From positions 1,750,360-1,814,359 of the forward strand of contig RDEW01000001.1 of assembly GCA_011109175.1 (NCBI GenBank): a stretch of DNA of 64,000 bases, written 5' to 3'. The notes under the pieces were generated by a model. The model ran no database searches, was not told the DNA's origin, and worked only from the letters and a program-made list of their open reading frames with translations. A program made the translations under genes and the position numbers. Positions within the stretch are counted from its first letter, which is position 1. Every line of letters starts with the position of its first letter. Origin of the DNA: Dicyema japonicum (lineage: Eukaryota > Dicyemida > Rhombozoa > Dicyemidae). Of this stretch, positions 10,296 to 22,085 are shown one piece after another.

Positions 10296-11964
10296 CTACA
10301 ATGCTTTAAGATTTCTACTAAGATAGTCCCTACAAATAAACAACTCATTGACCAGTTGACCACCATCATCTTCTGCACGGTCGTCAATGCCTGTTGGTAG
10401 AGAGTCTCGTCACTATTCTTCAAATACTCCAAAATTAGTGCCTTCCCTCCCAATTTGTCAACAACTCTACTTTCTCACAAAACCATTACGATTTCCCCAT
10501 CGGATACGACGAAACGTAGTTCCCAATGTCGTGGATAGCCACCGCAGTCGTCACCTGATCCTCATTTGTCCTTATCATCTCAATAAGAGCCCTATCTTCA
10601 ATGTTTCATCTACTTTAGTATGGAATAGTCATTCTCGTTGAATTTCGCTGCATTCTCAGCCCAGAACCTGTCACTTGTGTGCACTGGCGTCCACTCCAAT
10701 CGACGGGACCGTACCTCCGTACAGTACTCGTCGAAAGAGCTGATGTTCTGGATAAACTGCTTCAGAGTCTCAGTCAGGAACTCCTTGTCCTCGTTCAGGT
10801 CTTCGTCATCGTAAGTTTTCTCCTCAATCAGTTCCATTGTTCGAATAACACGTGGCTGAAGATCGTCAACAAAATATCCCGGGATATTTTAGAGTCCACG
10901 TCGATGGTCATCAAATTCTTGCTTTATGGATCAAATTACTCTGAAAAGAGCCAAGGTCACGCGGATCACCTTTTCCTTTACAGCCAGGCCAAGAATACTC
11001 CCAATCGTAGAGATTAGTCCACTCTTGCTAGATTTAAAAGCAAAAGTACTCCAAAGCGATCGCCAATGCTGTCTTCTTGGTGAAAGAGAGCTGCCAAAGG
11101 CAATAGATAAGCTGGTACTGAACCTGGAAGCTGCACTTGGAGGCCAGAGCTTGTCGAGCACTAGTTTAAGAAGAATAATGAATACGTTCTTATAAACTTG
11201 CATTCTACCATCATTAACCGATACTTCTCGACATTTAGGAGATTCTGGATACATTTTATAAGGGGGGATAAAAAGCAGTTCTACAGTGTTAAAGAATCCT
11301 TACTGCATTTCTCAGTCGAAGATTTAAAGAGTCAAAGAATCTTACTTTTTCAGAATTCGTAATAGAATCTTCATCACTAAGAATTATTTTTTGCAAAATT
11401 TTGGCGCTCTATTTATTAAGTTTAGGTTCGCCAACCTGAACATAGATAAACTGATCATCACGGTTAAGCATATCTGAGAAATAGCTAAATGGCGTTTCTT
11501 TGTTCAAAAAACAGAATGAACAGATAAATCCACATCTTTCGGGCTTTTCCTAAAATAAAAGGGAACCATACTTCGAGCAAGTCGTCAAGGACCGTCAAAA
11601 TGTATTTCAAGGTTTCCTGTATTCCAATTTTTTGCAAAATTGTTAAAAATGTAATTGCACACTAAAAATAAAAATTTAAATTAATTAGAGAATAAATACA
11701 ATACTTACCTGACTTGAATTTTGTGTGATGTATAGATCCCTTTCACGTGGGTCTTTGAGCTCATCCAATTCCATCATGAGACAGTAATCGCCTTGGTCAA
11801 TGGAATTTATTCTAGTTGATTAGACGATTTACTCATAGTAGGACTTCCAGTCAATCTCCAACGTTCTGATACGGTCCACGTTCTCCTGGTACATCATAAT
11901 GTCAGAAATATCTTAATTTGACATATTTGTTACTCTCAAACGTTTCAGGGTTTTGGTTAGCCAT
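10296..11964 (-). CDS. ATP6V1H: V-type proton ATPase subunit H
   Basis: Fourteen exons separated by 13 introns (mostly 21-28 bp, one 44, one 47) join in phase into a 441-aa protein; the human protein has 483 aa. Start: MANQNPETFENISDI at 11964. Family landmarks in order: IDWKSYY, YILTVLDDLLE, FSYFSDMLNRDDQF, KCIQNLLNVEKYR, KCSFQVQYQLIYCLW, KEKVIRVTLALFR, TYDDEDLNED, SSFDEYC, RFWAENAAKFNENDY, VAIHDIGNYV, KLGGKALILEYL, QALTTVQKMMVVNWDYL, then stop at 10296. Subunit H is a HEAT/armadillo-type cytosolic subunit of the V1 sector that couples and silences ATP hydrolysis. No frameshift is needed. The 44-bp intron (10899-10856) is the least certain junction. Neighbours are unrelated. Confidence 0.93.
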
Positions 11965-12204
11965 TCCACCACAAGAAGATACCACAAAATAATCTTCGTT
12001 TATTTAAATTAATTATTTGATTTTTATATTTAATTATTGCTTTAAGCTGAAATTGATTTTTTAATTAATATTCAATTTCCGTTTATAGCTTAAAAATTTA
12101 GCGTTAATATTCATTTCCGTTTATAGCTGATTAAAAAAAATTTGGAAACGCCCAGAGGGCACCTAATACCCACTGAAAAGGGAGCTTTAGATCCTCTTTT
12201 CGAA

Positions 12205-13510
12205 GTCGACTAACCATAAGAGACGAGAACGGTAAGCTGATACTGAACACCGAAGAACAAACTGATGCCATCGCGGCTCACATTGAGAAGCTTTTCAACG
12301 TCAAAACCAATAGAAATCAAACCAATTTGATGGAAAGGCCACCCCCCGGAATCACGCCCGAGGAAATCAAAACGGTCTGTCGAAAACTGAAGAATAACAC
12401 AAGTCAAATAGATTCCGGACTACTAAAAATACGGACCCCACTGCCTGTATGACAAAATTGGAAATGAATGTTTTCTTACCAACAGCACTCTACCTCTGGG
12501 TATGGGACTACTAATCCCCATACAAAAAATCAACAAAACCAGAGGACCGCTCAAAAATTTGCGACCCATTATAAAACTAAATTCATTACGCAAAGTCTTA
12601 GCAAACATTGTGCTTGAACAAATAAAAGGAACTGCTTACAAATACCTACTAGATAGTAAAAGTGGTTTTCGAGAAGGGAGATCCACACTGATGCGGTCTG
12701 GAGTCACAGATAATTTCTGAAGACAAAGAGGTCCTGAAACACCTATTAGAAAAAGCACCAGATGTACTAGGGAAATGGTTTTCTTATGTGAACAGAGAGA
12801 AAACAGAACTCACAGAGATAAAAAATTCCAGTACTTATAAAGTCCTAAAAGAGAATGGCGATAAGTAAAAAAACTCGGTACACTTATGGGAGATAGCGAA
12901 GATATTTTACGTAGGAAAACTCTAGCCAATGCTGCGTTATATAAACTGAAGAATCTATGGCTCAATCATCAAAGAGACATCTACACGAAAATGAGAATCC
13001 TATTGTACGACTCATTCATAAAACCCGTACTTTTATAAAAGCTGAACTTGGGAGAATCATCAGCGGATATGGAAAAATAGACTTGTTCCACAAAAGTCAG
13101 CTGAGAAAAATAACAAGAATTACTTGCTTACGAGAATGTCGAGAAATGCTTTATATAGGAGATGCAGCACTAGACCTATCAGTATAGAAGTACTGGAATC
13201 CCGATGGAAGCTCTTCGGACACGTGCTGACGATGGAATTAACATCCCCACTAAATATATCTATGGAAAAATACTATGTTAGTCAAGAAGGCCGCTATCGT
13301 GAAAGACCTAGAACAAGACTGCCAATAGTTTTACAAAAAAGACCTGGTTAATATAAAAAAATTTTAAAACTGCCGACGACCTGGACAACATGAGAGCCTT
13401 GGCTAGGAACAGGGGGCATGGAAAAGGATGACATCTAACATTGTTTCTTTTGCTGCACACGGGGGGCTATAAGTAGTATGGCTCTCGTGAAGAGTTTAAA
13501 TAATAATATT
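12205..13510 (+). mobile_element. LINE-A copy, linker to 3' end
   Basis: Plus-strand frames follow a non-LTR polymerase in order: DENGKLILNTEEQTDAIAAH and ITPEEIKTVCRKLKNNTS (12220-12410), GLLIPIQKINK and NLRPIIKLNSLRKV (12500-12600), SKSGFREGRST (12650), a gap that removes the catalytic palm, then RPISIEVLESRWKLFGHVL (13170) and a TAATAATATTATT tail near 13500. Several frameshifts; no intact ORF. It shares the 3' module with 39800-40366 and 51525-52078. Confidence 0.8.
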
Positions 13511-14164
13511 ATTCATAAAGAGCTAGTCCATCTATTATGGCTGAAAACCCATTATATGGAATATTTTTTGTATTTTAACTTATTTTTTGTATTCCTCCTA
13601 GAATCTTCATTAATAATAGAGCAGATGCTTAAGAAGAGACTTTTTGTCTTTGAATTTGATAATCTATTGAAAAAAAATTTTCCATAATTTTTGAAATAAT
13701 ATGTCACAGTCCAATGGTGTACATAAGCTCCTCGATCGATTTTTTTCCAATTTTAATATATTATTCAGCATAGTTTGGTCAATAAATATAACATTTTTTC
13801 AAGATCTATCCTGTTTTCAATATCTCAAAAAACATCACCAGAATATAGTGAGTCAACATAATGTTTACATTTTATTTTTAAAAATAAATTAAATTTTTTA
13901 TTTAAAGCAATAAAAACTTTGCGCTAATGGATGTAATGACTAACCGGTCGATCGCAATCGAGTGATTTTTAACGATCGATATCCAAATTGCTAATTTACA
14001 ATGCCAAAAATAGCATCGACATAAGCAAGGTTTTTTACATTGTCTGTCATGAGGCCCTTCTGAAACAAATTCATTGATTTAAAGTATCTTATGCCTGTAT
14101 AAATGTATCAGAGATTTCCCAAGCGAACGAGTGTAGTTTGTAAAATATCGACTGTACGCCTCAT
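13511..14164. other. AT-rich spacer
   Basis: Two low-complexity open frames (13478-13687, 13701-13892) have no recognisable content. No repeat boundary found. Confidence 0.3.
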
Positions 14165-14550
14165 TGAATTTTTCCCAACAAAAGAAATTTTCCCGCTTGG
14201 GTTGCACGCTACATGGTTCAAAGAATGTGAACCTACTCCGTTATCTGGACGTAATATTCGACCTCAGAGAAGATATTGATGCTAAGAAGAAGAAAGCTTT
14301 TCAAGCAAGGCTATATCTTGGACATATGTGAATTTGGAGGATACTTTATTTTTATTTATATGGTCTATTTTTCATATGGCTGCTAAGGGTGGCATTTTTC
14401 TCAGAGGAAGGAATTTTTTTGCTAGAAAAACGAGGAGATCAGCGATTAAGTTCGCATTAACCATGAAACTCAAAGTGATTGAGATCGAGAGAAACTACAA
14501 GACCAGTGAAAGAGGCAAAGAAAAAGATACTTGTCTTAGGCGATAGTGAA
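14165..14550 (+). mobile_element. LINE-B remnant (C-terminal RT part)
   Basis: A degenerate counterpart of 43735-44406: near 14285 the plus strand reads KKKAFQARLYL (compare KRAFQSLLCTRKLY), followed by a FFS.E..IFLLEK block comparable with FFSPKREKILSLIEK. Multiple stops. Confidence 0.5.
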
Positions 14551-15060
14551 TAAAAGTTATTCGGACATATTAACGACTTGTATTGGTAGTCCTAAGGGTG
14601 ACTCAGTCTTGCCAGTACTCAGAAATTTATATGGAGGCTGCTTTGGAGGGGGTAGTTACCTAAAAGAACATCTATTAGAATTAATATATGCAGATTTTCT
14701 GTCAGCCGATGTGAATAGAACAGATGCCCACGTGGGTTTATGAAAATTGGAAGTTAGTAAAAAGTTCTGCAGGCTTCTTGAAAATAAATTCTGGACAATT
14801 AATAAAATGTGGAACATTTGGACGCGTAAAAAGCACTTCTCTTTATTTTCAAGTGCGTTTATTTATACCACAACCCTACTCTATAACTCTGGAATGTGGA
14901 GAATGCCGAAAACAGATTTTGAGAGACTTGGCGGATGTCACAGAAATCAGCTACGAAAATCGTAGGCGTCTACCAACCGAAGATTATAAAATACGGGACT
15001 CTACAAGGTCATGCAAATGGGGACCGACAATCAATTTTATTATAAGAAAATAGAACTAGG
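14551..15060 (+). mobile_element. LINE RT palm and thumb fragment
   Basis: Near 14590 the frame reads GSPKGDSVLPVL (motif B), then LLELIYADFLSADVNRTDAH (degenerate motif C), and in the next frame LLYNSGMWRMPKTDFERL and HRNQLRK, matching the LLYNAGTWA...HRGQLRKI block of LINE-A near 51950. Motif C has lost the second Asp through deletion. Dead copy. Confidence 0.65.
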
Positions 15061-16014
15061 GCTTCATGGACGACTCATTTCTATCTGTGTGTATCTCATT
15101 TTGGTCAATAAGTCTCATCCATGGTTGTATCTGTCTATGACAACAATAGGGTGAATCGGTCTATCATATTCATTGTCCTCTTCATAGAACATTAACCAAT
15201 GGTCAGTTAGCCTGTAGGTGGAAATGTCTCAGCTTAGGTTGTATTTGAGCTCTTGTTACGCTTGATGAAATGATGAATTCAGGAGACATTGGGTGCATAA
15301 AGTTTAAAAACAGAGAAGGGTTGGACACATTATGCTCTGAAATTCTCGTCTGGAACAAAATTGTGGAACCTAAACGAATTTCTTTTGAAGGGGATCAAGG
15401 AATTTACAAAGTATTAATTCTCCAATTTTCTTAATAATATGATTTGCCATGATTCTTTTGAACACACATATAAGTATCATATATCTCACTACTCTCCCGT
15501 TGGATTTATCGTAGACAGGTAAAAAGTAAATATCAACTACCATTTCATTTCAATGTACGTATATCTCATTTTTATCGTTAGGTCTCACAAGAACCACAAA
15601 GCGTCAATTGGCCATGTAAGAAAAGGTTCCCTAAGTTATTTGAATACTAATATTTTAGGATCTCTGATATTCTCAACGCCAGGTCTACAATTTCAGAGGG
15701 AGTCTCAGCAATCAAGTCATGTGAAGGTTAAAAAATTTATCATCGGAGACTATGACAGTAAATGTCTTTATTAGCAGTTATATGGTTAGCTCACTACAAT
15801 CATATACCCAAAGTTTCAGGACACACTATCCTTGTCAAAGTTCCCTCAGCACGTGCAGTAAAGATTCAAACGAAGAGAATACTTGTAGCGTACATTAAAC
15901 AATCTTTAACGAGCTCATCAACTCGTGGACCATTAGGAACACTCTGATAAATTTAAATCCACAATGACAAAATACCGTTAGTTTTAAAAAACGTGGGAAA
16001 GATCCTCAATTAGT
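15061..16014 (+). other. Unresolved coding-like region
   Basis: Fragments that read like protein occur on the plus strand: LDEMMNSGDIGCIKFKNREG near 15265, EPKRISFEGDQGIYK near 15370, and near 15795 a frame IWLAHYNHIPKVSGHTILV. Candidate GT...AG introns of 22-43 bp lie between some of them, but I could not close a single reading frame and do not recognise the family. Could be a broken host gene or an unknown transposon. Confidence 0.25.
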
Positions 16015-16530
16015 CCTTACGGTCTTCACGCTTTTTCCTGCCGAAGGAGTGCTGAAAGAAGTCCTAGACACGCCGCAATCAATGGAGGTATTCCTAAGGG
16101 GACTTGAGGCTGCCAGATTTCTTGTCCAATTGGAGCCGCTTGGACTTGCTCAAGCCAACCGAAGACCGGACGGAACCAGTCTCTTCCCATACGAGAATTG
16201 TAAGTACCTTGCCTGGGACGCCACCTGTGTAGACAACCTATCTCCCTCCAACCTTTTAACGGCAACAAGCTCTGCTTCGCAGAAGGCTGAAACCCTAAAG
16301 TAAAAAATACGCATGTCTTTGAGGACAATTCATCTTCGAATCAGTGACAGTCGAAACGACAGAAATCATTGGAAGCAGGTCACTGACCCTGCTAAACAGG
16401 ATCAACTCGCTCATTGCGAAAAAGAAAAAAAATAGGAGAGAAAGGAGCTTGCTGATTGAGCGCATTTCCTTGCAAATCATTAGAGGAAATGCGTTTTCAA
16501 TTATGAGAGCAGCCAGCAGTTGTTAACTGT
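16015..16530 (+). mobile_element. RLE-type LINE 3' end
   Basis: Shifting frames show RRSAERSPRHAAINGG, RRPDGTSLFPYENCKYLAWD and, after a break, ERISLQIIRGNAFSIM. These match the C-terminus of the element at 29375-32348 ([44 protein letters not shown]). The RPD-x(13)-D spacing and preceding Cys/His cluster fit a restriction-like endonuclease domain. 5'-truncated and frameshifted. Confidence 0.7.
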
Positions 16531-16739
16531 TAGTTTTTGCATTTAAATAAAATTTGTTGTTTTTTTAAATTATTTATTTAAAAATATATTTATTACATGG
16601 TAAACCTAGTTTCAAATATGGCCCATCAACGCGCTGTTCTTATGTCTTGTCGTTGTTGACCTATTTATAATTTTTTATTATGTATTATTGCTTTAATATT
16701 CCTAGTTAATTTAATCCAAGATATATTTGAATATGTTAT

Positions 16740-17040
16740 ATTGTCCAATTAAGTCGTGTCCGACCCTTGGAGATCTCATGAACGAGTTTCCTCCACTCTC
16801 CCCGATCCGTTGCAATTTGAGTAGCCTTGATATAAGCATTCCCGTGACGTCTTCCACCGTGGATAGACACCGAGTCCTCGGTCGGCCAGGTCTTCTCTTC
16901 CCAGTAATATTGCTCAGCATAATGGTTCTTTCCTGTGAATCAGAGCGGACAACATGCCCAAAGAACGCCAATCTGTGTTTTACGATTCTTCCTTCTAGCG
17001 AAATGTCAGTCTCTACCCGTTTGAGTACATCGATGTTTTT
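16740..17040 (-). mobile_element. LINE-E C-terminal fragment
   Basis: The minus strand encodes FFGHVVRSDSQERTIML, GKRRPGRPRTR and a GNSFMRSPRVGHDL-type end, the common terminus of a CR1/RTE-like polymerase (FGHVxRxD...GRRxRGRPxxRW). It differs from LINE-A, B and C in this window. Truncated at the 5' side. Confidence 0.7.
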
Positions 17041-18164
17041 TTATTTTGGAAGTCCAATATATTTGAATATACATTTATATATCTATATTATTGAGGTAAG
17101 TTAATAGTGACGAAGGCTGTTACCAAAGTGTTTTCGATAAATATTTTGCTAATTCATTGTTTGCTTATCGTATACACTATTCTGACTAATCAATATATTC
17201 AAGATATATCAATGTGTCATTCAATATTGAGTATTTCTATATGGGAATTTATTACATATATTCAATATTTTTTTATTTTGACATCCCAAGACCTCAGTAA
17301 CACCAAACAGTGCTCCAGATGGTTCATCAGAGTCTTTATCTTCATCCTGCCTACTATCCGGACCGATATTCAATACATTCTCAGCACTCGATAAAGCTGA
17401 ACTGCCTCTTCGACATTTCCTCAATCCTTCTCATATTCGTCCAATGAAGTGATATGAAAATTTCAAAAGACCACGATAACTCAAACTTACTTCTCAAGTG
17501 ATCGTGACAAGTTCAATTGAGACCTTTAACTGCTGTCATAAGGTATCAGGCAATTCGACATTATAAAAACATTTAAAATCTAATTTTCACAATTTTGTGC
17601 AATCAATTACCTCAGCTGGATTACGTAATGAATTATTCAATTTTATTAAAAAAATGTTATGATAATTAATTGAAAAGAAAGATCAAAGAATGTTCTCCAT
17701 TTTTTTGGTGTATGTCCTTATTTCTTTTTGTCGTTTCCTCAGTGAAAATTTTTACTAGTTACCCTCATGAAACTCTGAACGAAGTTTTTATAATGAAAAA
17801 TCCCAATAACCTGCTTTTTAAAACAGATGGTAGAAGCCTCCAATGTTCCCCCAAAAGTTCATTAAAATAAATGAAAACAAAATATAATTATTAGATCCGC
17901 TTTTTAGCGAATTTTGGCCTTTCGGGAAGAGTATGAATATGAGGATTTATGGCTGGCAGTTCGTGAGCCTTATACAGTCTAACATCCATTTGAAACACCA
18001 AGTGTTCTAAAAGTAGATGTTGTTTTAAAAATAGAGGTTACTCCAAAAATCGTACAAAAATTGTTATTATTGAGTACATCACTATACTTCGTTGATTAAA
18101 CACCTTAGAATTTAATGGAAAATTAACATTGTTTAAAGTAATCAGTATTTTTTTGTCCATAACC
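17041..18164. other. AT-rich spacer
   Basis: A LINE-C-like scrap (minus, about 17390-17440, RRIEEMSKRQ) is visible. An isolated 66-codon plus-strand frame at 17670-17870 has a hydrophobic N-terminus (FFWCMSLFLFVVSSV) that could be a signal peptide, but no family or intron structure supports it. Confidence 0.3.
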
Positions 18165-18440
18165 ATATTTAAATTTTAAATTCCTCATGAATAGTTTTTT
18201 CTAAAATCATAAAAATCTTTAAGACAATCTGGCAACATACCCTCATCAACCAACTTCTCCAAGATATCGAAAAGTCTCTCCTCGTGTATTGGACATGTCC
18301 ATGCCAAGGATGCCAGTAGCCCCCTTGTACTTTTGATCTGTTGCACAAAGCCATCGATGTCCCCAGACCACATCAGCTGTAGATCTCCCTGAATGATCGT
18401 CAGTGAAACATAAAAAATCTATTAAGATGTAGAATAACTC
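18165..18440 (-). mobile_element. LINE-A RT fragment
   Basis: Minus-strand frames read SGRSTADVVWGHRWLCAT, LGMDMS and LFDILEKLVDEGMLPDCLK. These are the RT region leading into motif A and the helix after it, with a frameshift at motif A. Comparable with SKSGFREGRST at 12650. Confidence 0.7.
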
Positions 18441-18539
18441 CACAATCCAGTGGCTGAAGTATAGGGGTTGTATTTTTAGGTAGGAAAAATAATTATATGT
18501 TAGAGAATTCCAGATTATTATGAGGCTCTGCATAACCAT

Positions 18540-19100
18540 CCCTTTGAAGCCTTAAAATTTTAAGTAAGATTTTTTTGGATTAAAGGTCCGGAAATGGGAA
18601 CGTTTTGTTTTCTTGGGTGTTGAAATACATCCAACACTTTTGAATCCAAAAGTTTATGCTTTTCAATAGTGACTGACTTTAAAGTCTATGTATTTGGATA
18701 AATCTGTCCATTTTTTTTGTTACTGGAACAATGTTTCTCTTGATTCTAGAGATTGTTCCGATACTTGTGTCAAACATTCTCGCGAGTTTTCGAATTGAAT
18801 GCTCCATTTTGGAAGAAGTTTAGCAATTTCAACTTTTGTATCGTAGTTTAAGCCCACAAAAGGTGTAGATAACTTTAAGACAAGCAAAAAATGAACAAAA
18901 ATCTACAGGTGATTTAAAAATTAATTGTAGTAAAATATAGAAACAGTAAAATGTAATAATTATAAATGCTCCAAAACGAGGTCTTTTTTGTAAGGATTTT
19001 ATTAATTTTCTAATAAAATTTTCGAAGTGTTCCAAATCCCGAGGGTGTATCAAAACAGAGGTGTTCCGAAAAGAGGTTCCAAAAGAGGTTAGACTGTAGT
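18540..19100 (-). mobile_element. pogo/Tigger-like transposon fragment
   Basis: At 19080-19097 the minus strand starts with a CAGTCTAACCTCTTTTGG-type inverted-repeat end next to a TA target. Inside, frames read KVEIAKLL, HSIRKLARMFDTSIGTISRI (helix-turn-helix), then QNVPISGPLIQKN and FKASKGWL, the signature of the CENP-B/Tigger DNA-binding region. Frames are broken and the DDE catalytic part is not visible here. Confidence 0.7.
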
Positions 19101-19109
19101 ACTTGCACG

Positions 19110-19830
19110 AATTGACTAAAAATTTCCATCTGTTAATATAACAAATCATTCACCTGAATTGGGTTTTCAGCGTTCACTGAAGTTTGAACCAACACATGAC
19201 TAAATAATGAAAACAAAGTCTGATTAAGTGATGACTTTCAAATTCTCTGACTTTGTGAGTTCTTCCAAAAAGTCAAACAACCGAATGCTTTGAAGGTGGA
19301 ATCGATCGGAAATCTGTTCTATTAAATTTGCTTACAAGAAATATGGCGATAATCGTCCGTGATGCGGTAATGACATGTCCGTTAAGAAAGTCATCCTCAA
19401 GAATATCCATTATGAATTCAATACCAGCAAAATTTAACAGACAAGCCACGTTCTCAGGCACCAATTCAGGAGGGAACATTACACATGAAACCATTTTACT
19501 AATCAGCTCTCTTATTACTTGATAGGTTTGGGTGGGACCGCCCGTTGTGAGTGAAAACTGATAACCGTTGATAGTTGGAAGAAGTATACATGACCTCTTC
19601 AAGACTCTCAGGTATCGTGTCATTCGAATGCCACAGAATCTGTCCTACCGTGTCAACCAGGATCACTTCTATAGTGGAATCCAAATATTACGTAGAGCAG
19701 CCTGGCCGTCTCACATTTAGACAAATATGTAGTAGCCATTATAAATTATTCCAGATGGTTTTCCTTAGTAATGAGCAACTTTATGACGAATTCTCGAAGT
19801 CGCAGTTGCTCGGACATTGAGTAGTCCACG
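19110..19830 (-). CDS. Unidentified multi-exon gene fragment, probable helical-repeat protein
   Basis: Consecutive exons join across introns of 23 bp (19691-19669), 37 bp (19594-19558), 22 bp (19335-19314), and further candidates of 36 and 24 bp. They give a hydrophobic, helix-rich translation: LQVILVDTVGQILWHSN, TQTYQVIRELISKMVSCVMF, ENVACLLNFAGIEFIMDILE, ISDRFHLQSIRLFDFLEE, and HVLVQTSVNAENPIQ. The pattern recalls armadillo/HEAT repeats (for example the N-terminal parts of BEACH proteins), but I cannot name it. Both ends are unresolved: a pogo element abuts the 3' side right after CAAGTA, and the first exon is not connected. It may be an interrupted gene. Confidence 0.4.
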
Positions 19831-19959
19831 CCATCTAGCAATTTTTTTATTAATTACTGTTTATTTCTTCGAATGCAGATCGTTCCAAAAAAAAGTGGCA
19901 GCTTTAATAATTCTTTGACATTTAAATCGGAAACCCACTTGTTTGGTGTGTACACAAGA

Positions 19960-20520
19960 AATTTCAGTGATGCATACAAGCTTTCACCCCATTCTAATGT
20001 TATGGGAGACACAATTGACAGTGGGAAACCCTGAGCATTTTTCTTGTTTAAAAAGTGTAATTTCCACCACATCTAATGTTGACATGAATCGGTATAAAGA
20101 GAAAATTGCAGGATTTCTACGACAGTTTGAGACACGTTTCGATATTTTCCGTGAACTTGAAAATGAATTTACTGTTTTTCGATCGCCATTAACTGCAAAT
20201 ATTACACATCTTGCATCCAAGTTACAATTGGAAATTGTTGATTTGAAATGTGACTCAGATCTGAAGAATAAATTCAACATGGTAGGCTGTGGTAGGCCTA
20301 GGCAGCTTTTATTAATATCTCTTGCCGAAGTATCCCAACTTAACAGCCCTAGCTGCGAAGATTTTGTCCATGTTTGGGAGTACATGTCTATGTAAACAAC
20401 TGTTCTCTTTAATGTTCCCTTTATGACAAAACAAGATTTCGTTCAAGGCTCACACTCTCATCTAAGTGAAATTCTAAGATTGACAGTAACTCAGGATTTT
20501 ACACCAGAAATTACGCTATT
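19960..20520 (+). mobile_element. hAT transposase C-terminal fragment
   Basis: Plus-strand frames read RYKEKIAGFLRQFETRFDIF, ASKLQLEIVDLKCDSDLK, then after a frameshift YPNLTALAAKILSMFGST and KQLFSLM. This is the C-terminal dimerisation region of hAT transposases of the ZBED5/GTF2IRD2 type. No terminal inverted repeat was found. Frameshifts and stops make it inactive. Confidence 0.75.
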
Positions 20521-20544
20521 TTTTTATTTTATTTATTTAACCCA

Positions 20545-20856
20545 GGACCACGGTAAAACAAAACTAATTATCACGTGATCCCGATGCATTTTAACAAAGA
20601 CCTCATCTTTGCCCGTCGTTCTTCCTTCGTGCCCGCGCATGAACGTACAGGACGGCTGCCTGAATAATCAGGGCCAATTTTCCGTGATCTGGAGTCAAGT
20701 CTCATAAGGGCCTCCAGAGGCGTAGGTCCGGGTCGATGATCTTCACAAATCCAACGCTCCGTTACTCTGTAAGCCCTCTTTTGCATTTCCTCAATTTTCC
20801 TCATATTTGTCCAAGATATGGACGGACCCCACGAGGCGCATGCATATGAGAAACAT
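20545..20856 (-). mobile_element. LINE-C 3' end
   Basis: The minus strand encodes MRKIEEMQKRAYRVTERWIC, TPLEALMRLDSRSRKIG and ERRAKMRSLL, then a short 3' UTR ending in TTAAATAAATAAAATAAAA. The same C-terminus is at 46010-46230 (RAFRVIDRCICGDHR). 5'-truncated. Confidence 0.75.
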
Positions 20857-22085
20857 TGAGGACTTTAATTAAAAATATTTAGCCAGATTAAAAATTAACA
20901 GTAAAATTTTAGCAAATTTCTAAATTTAAAATTTAACCAAATTACTAAATTTAAAATTTATAATATGGTAAACCTATTATAAATAGATTATGTGTTATGC
21001 ACATTTTTGTGGTTTAGTTTGTAGTTTAGATGAACTGCTAATTACCTTCAAGGAGATTATTTTTTGGTTTTTTCTTATGTATATACTTCAATATCATAAA
21101 TCTGATCTTCTATTAGTGCTGGAGGGCTATTGGAAGAATGTTATTGTCGAACATTCTGTCAATTTGTGAATTTGCTTTATTCCTGCACTAATCAGACTAT
21201 ATTATGTATTTTCACATATTCATGATATTGAACAAATATATATTAGTTTAAATCAACATTTAATTTTATACTGAAGATTTTTTAGCTTCAATCAATATTG
21301 AATTTTACACACAGAATAATAAATGAATCCTTTTGTGAACTATTGTTTTTCAGTGAAGTGAGTCTTTTGTGAATTATCTAATAGAATTGATCCTACCAGT
21401 TATATTAGACATTGGTATGAAGGCATGGTTTTCACTAATTTACTTCTCTTGTCATAATTGAGATCCATGTTTCTAAGGATCCATTTATCTGATTTTCATT
21501 ATTATATTAGTCGACTTGATTGATGGGAGTTTACCTTATAATCGCTAAGGAGACCAATTGGATAATCTATTTTTGCAACAGATAAAGTTACCGAGGGAAA
21601 TAACCAAATCTTGCTTTTTCAATCACCAAAAAATATAAATCTTGATATGTAGATATTTTATGGTACTTGGTCATGTGAAGGATTTTTTTAATTACATCAT
21701 ATTTTTGTTGTTGATCAATGGATAAATAAATTACATCATAGTTTGTTGTATTTTGTTCGATAATATAATCGATTTTTTATTGTTAATACATTCGTATCCC
21801 AGTCTTTGTATTATAGACATAATCTACAATATCAATTATTTCTATGCTATATTCTTATATCTTTTTTCATTATTATTCTCCTGTTTTTATATATTTCTGA
21901 CACTTATTTTCTGTGTGTTCTGCGCTGGATTTCGTATCTCCAAAAGTTGTGGCTAAAATATTACAATAATTACCTTGAATTCCCTGAGTTTATTTACAGA
22001 ATCCCTCGCGGATAAAATTTCGCCAGTGTATAACTCCCAGTTATACTTACCGGTTTTGATGGCTTTTTTGCAATGCTGCTCAATA
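20857..22085. repeat. Second arm of the 1.2-kb inverted duplication, with La-like copy 3 (minus)
   Basis: Reverse complement of 3530-4731. Read on the minus strand it contains the ACCGGTAAGTATAACTGGGA block, the ELYTDEI..ARDSVNKL-type frame and the GTAATTATTG intron of the La-like family at its inner end (about 21940-22060), then the non-coding half shared with R-C. The edge at 20857 lies directly against the LINE-C fragment. Confidence 0.75.

Noticed and set aside
18185-18373. Host gene (GDIDGFVQQIK...LFDILEKLVDEGMLP)
   Set aside because: The other frame shows SGRSTADVVWGHRW and LGMDMS, so it is reverse transcriptase of LINE-A.
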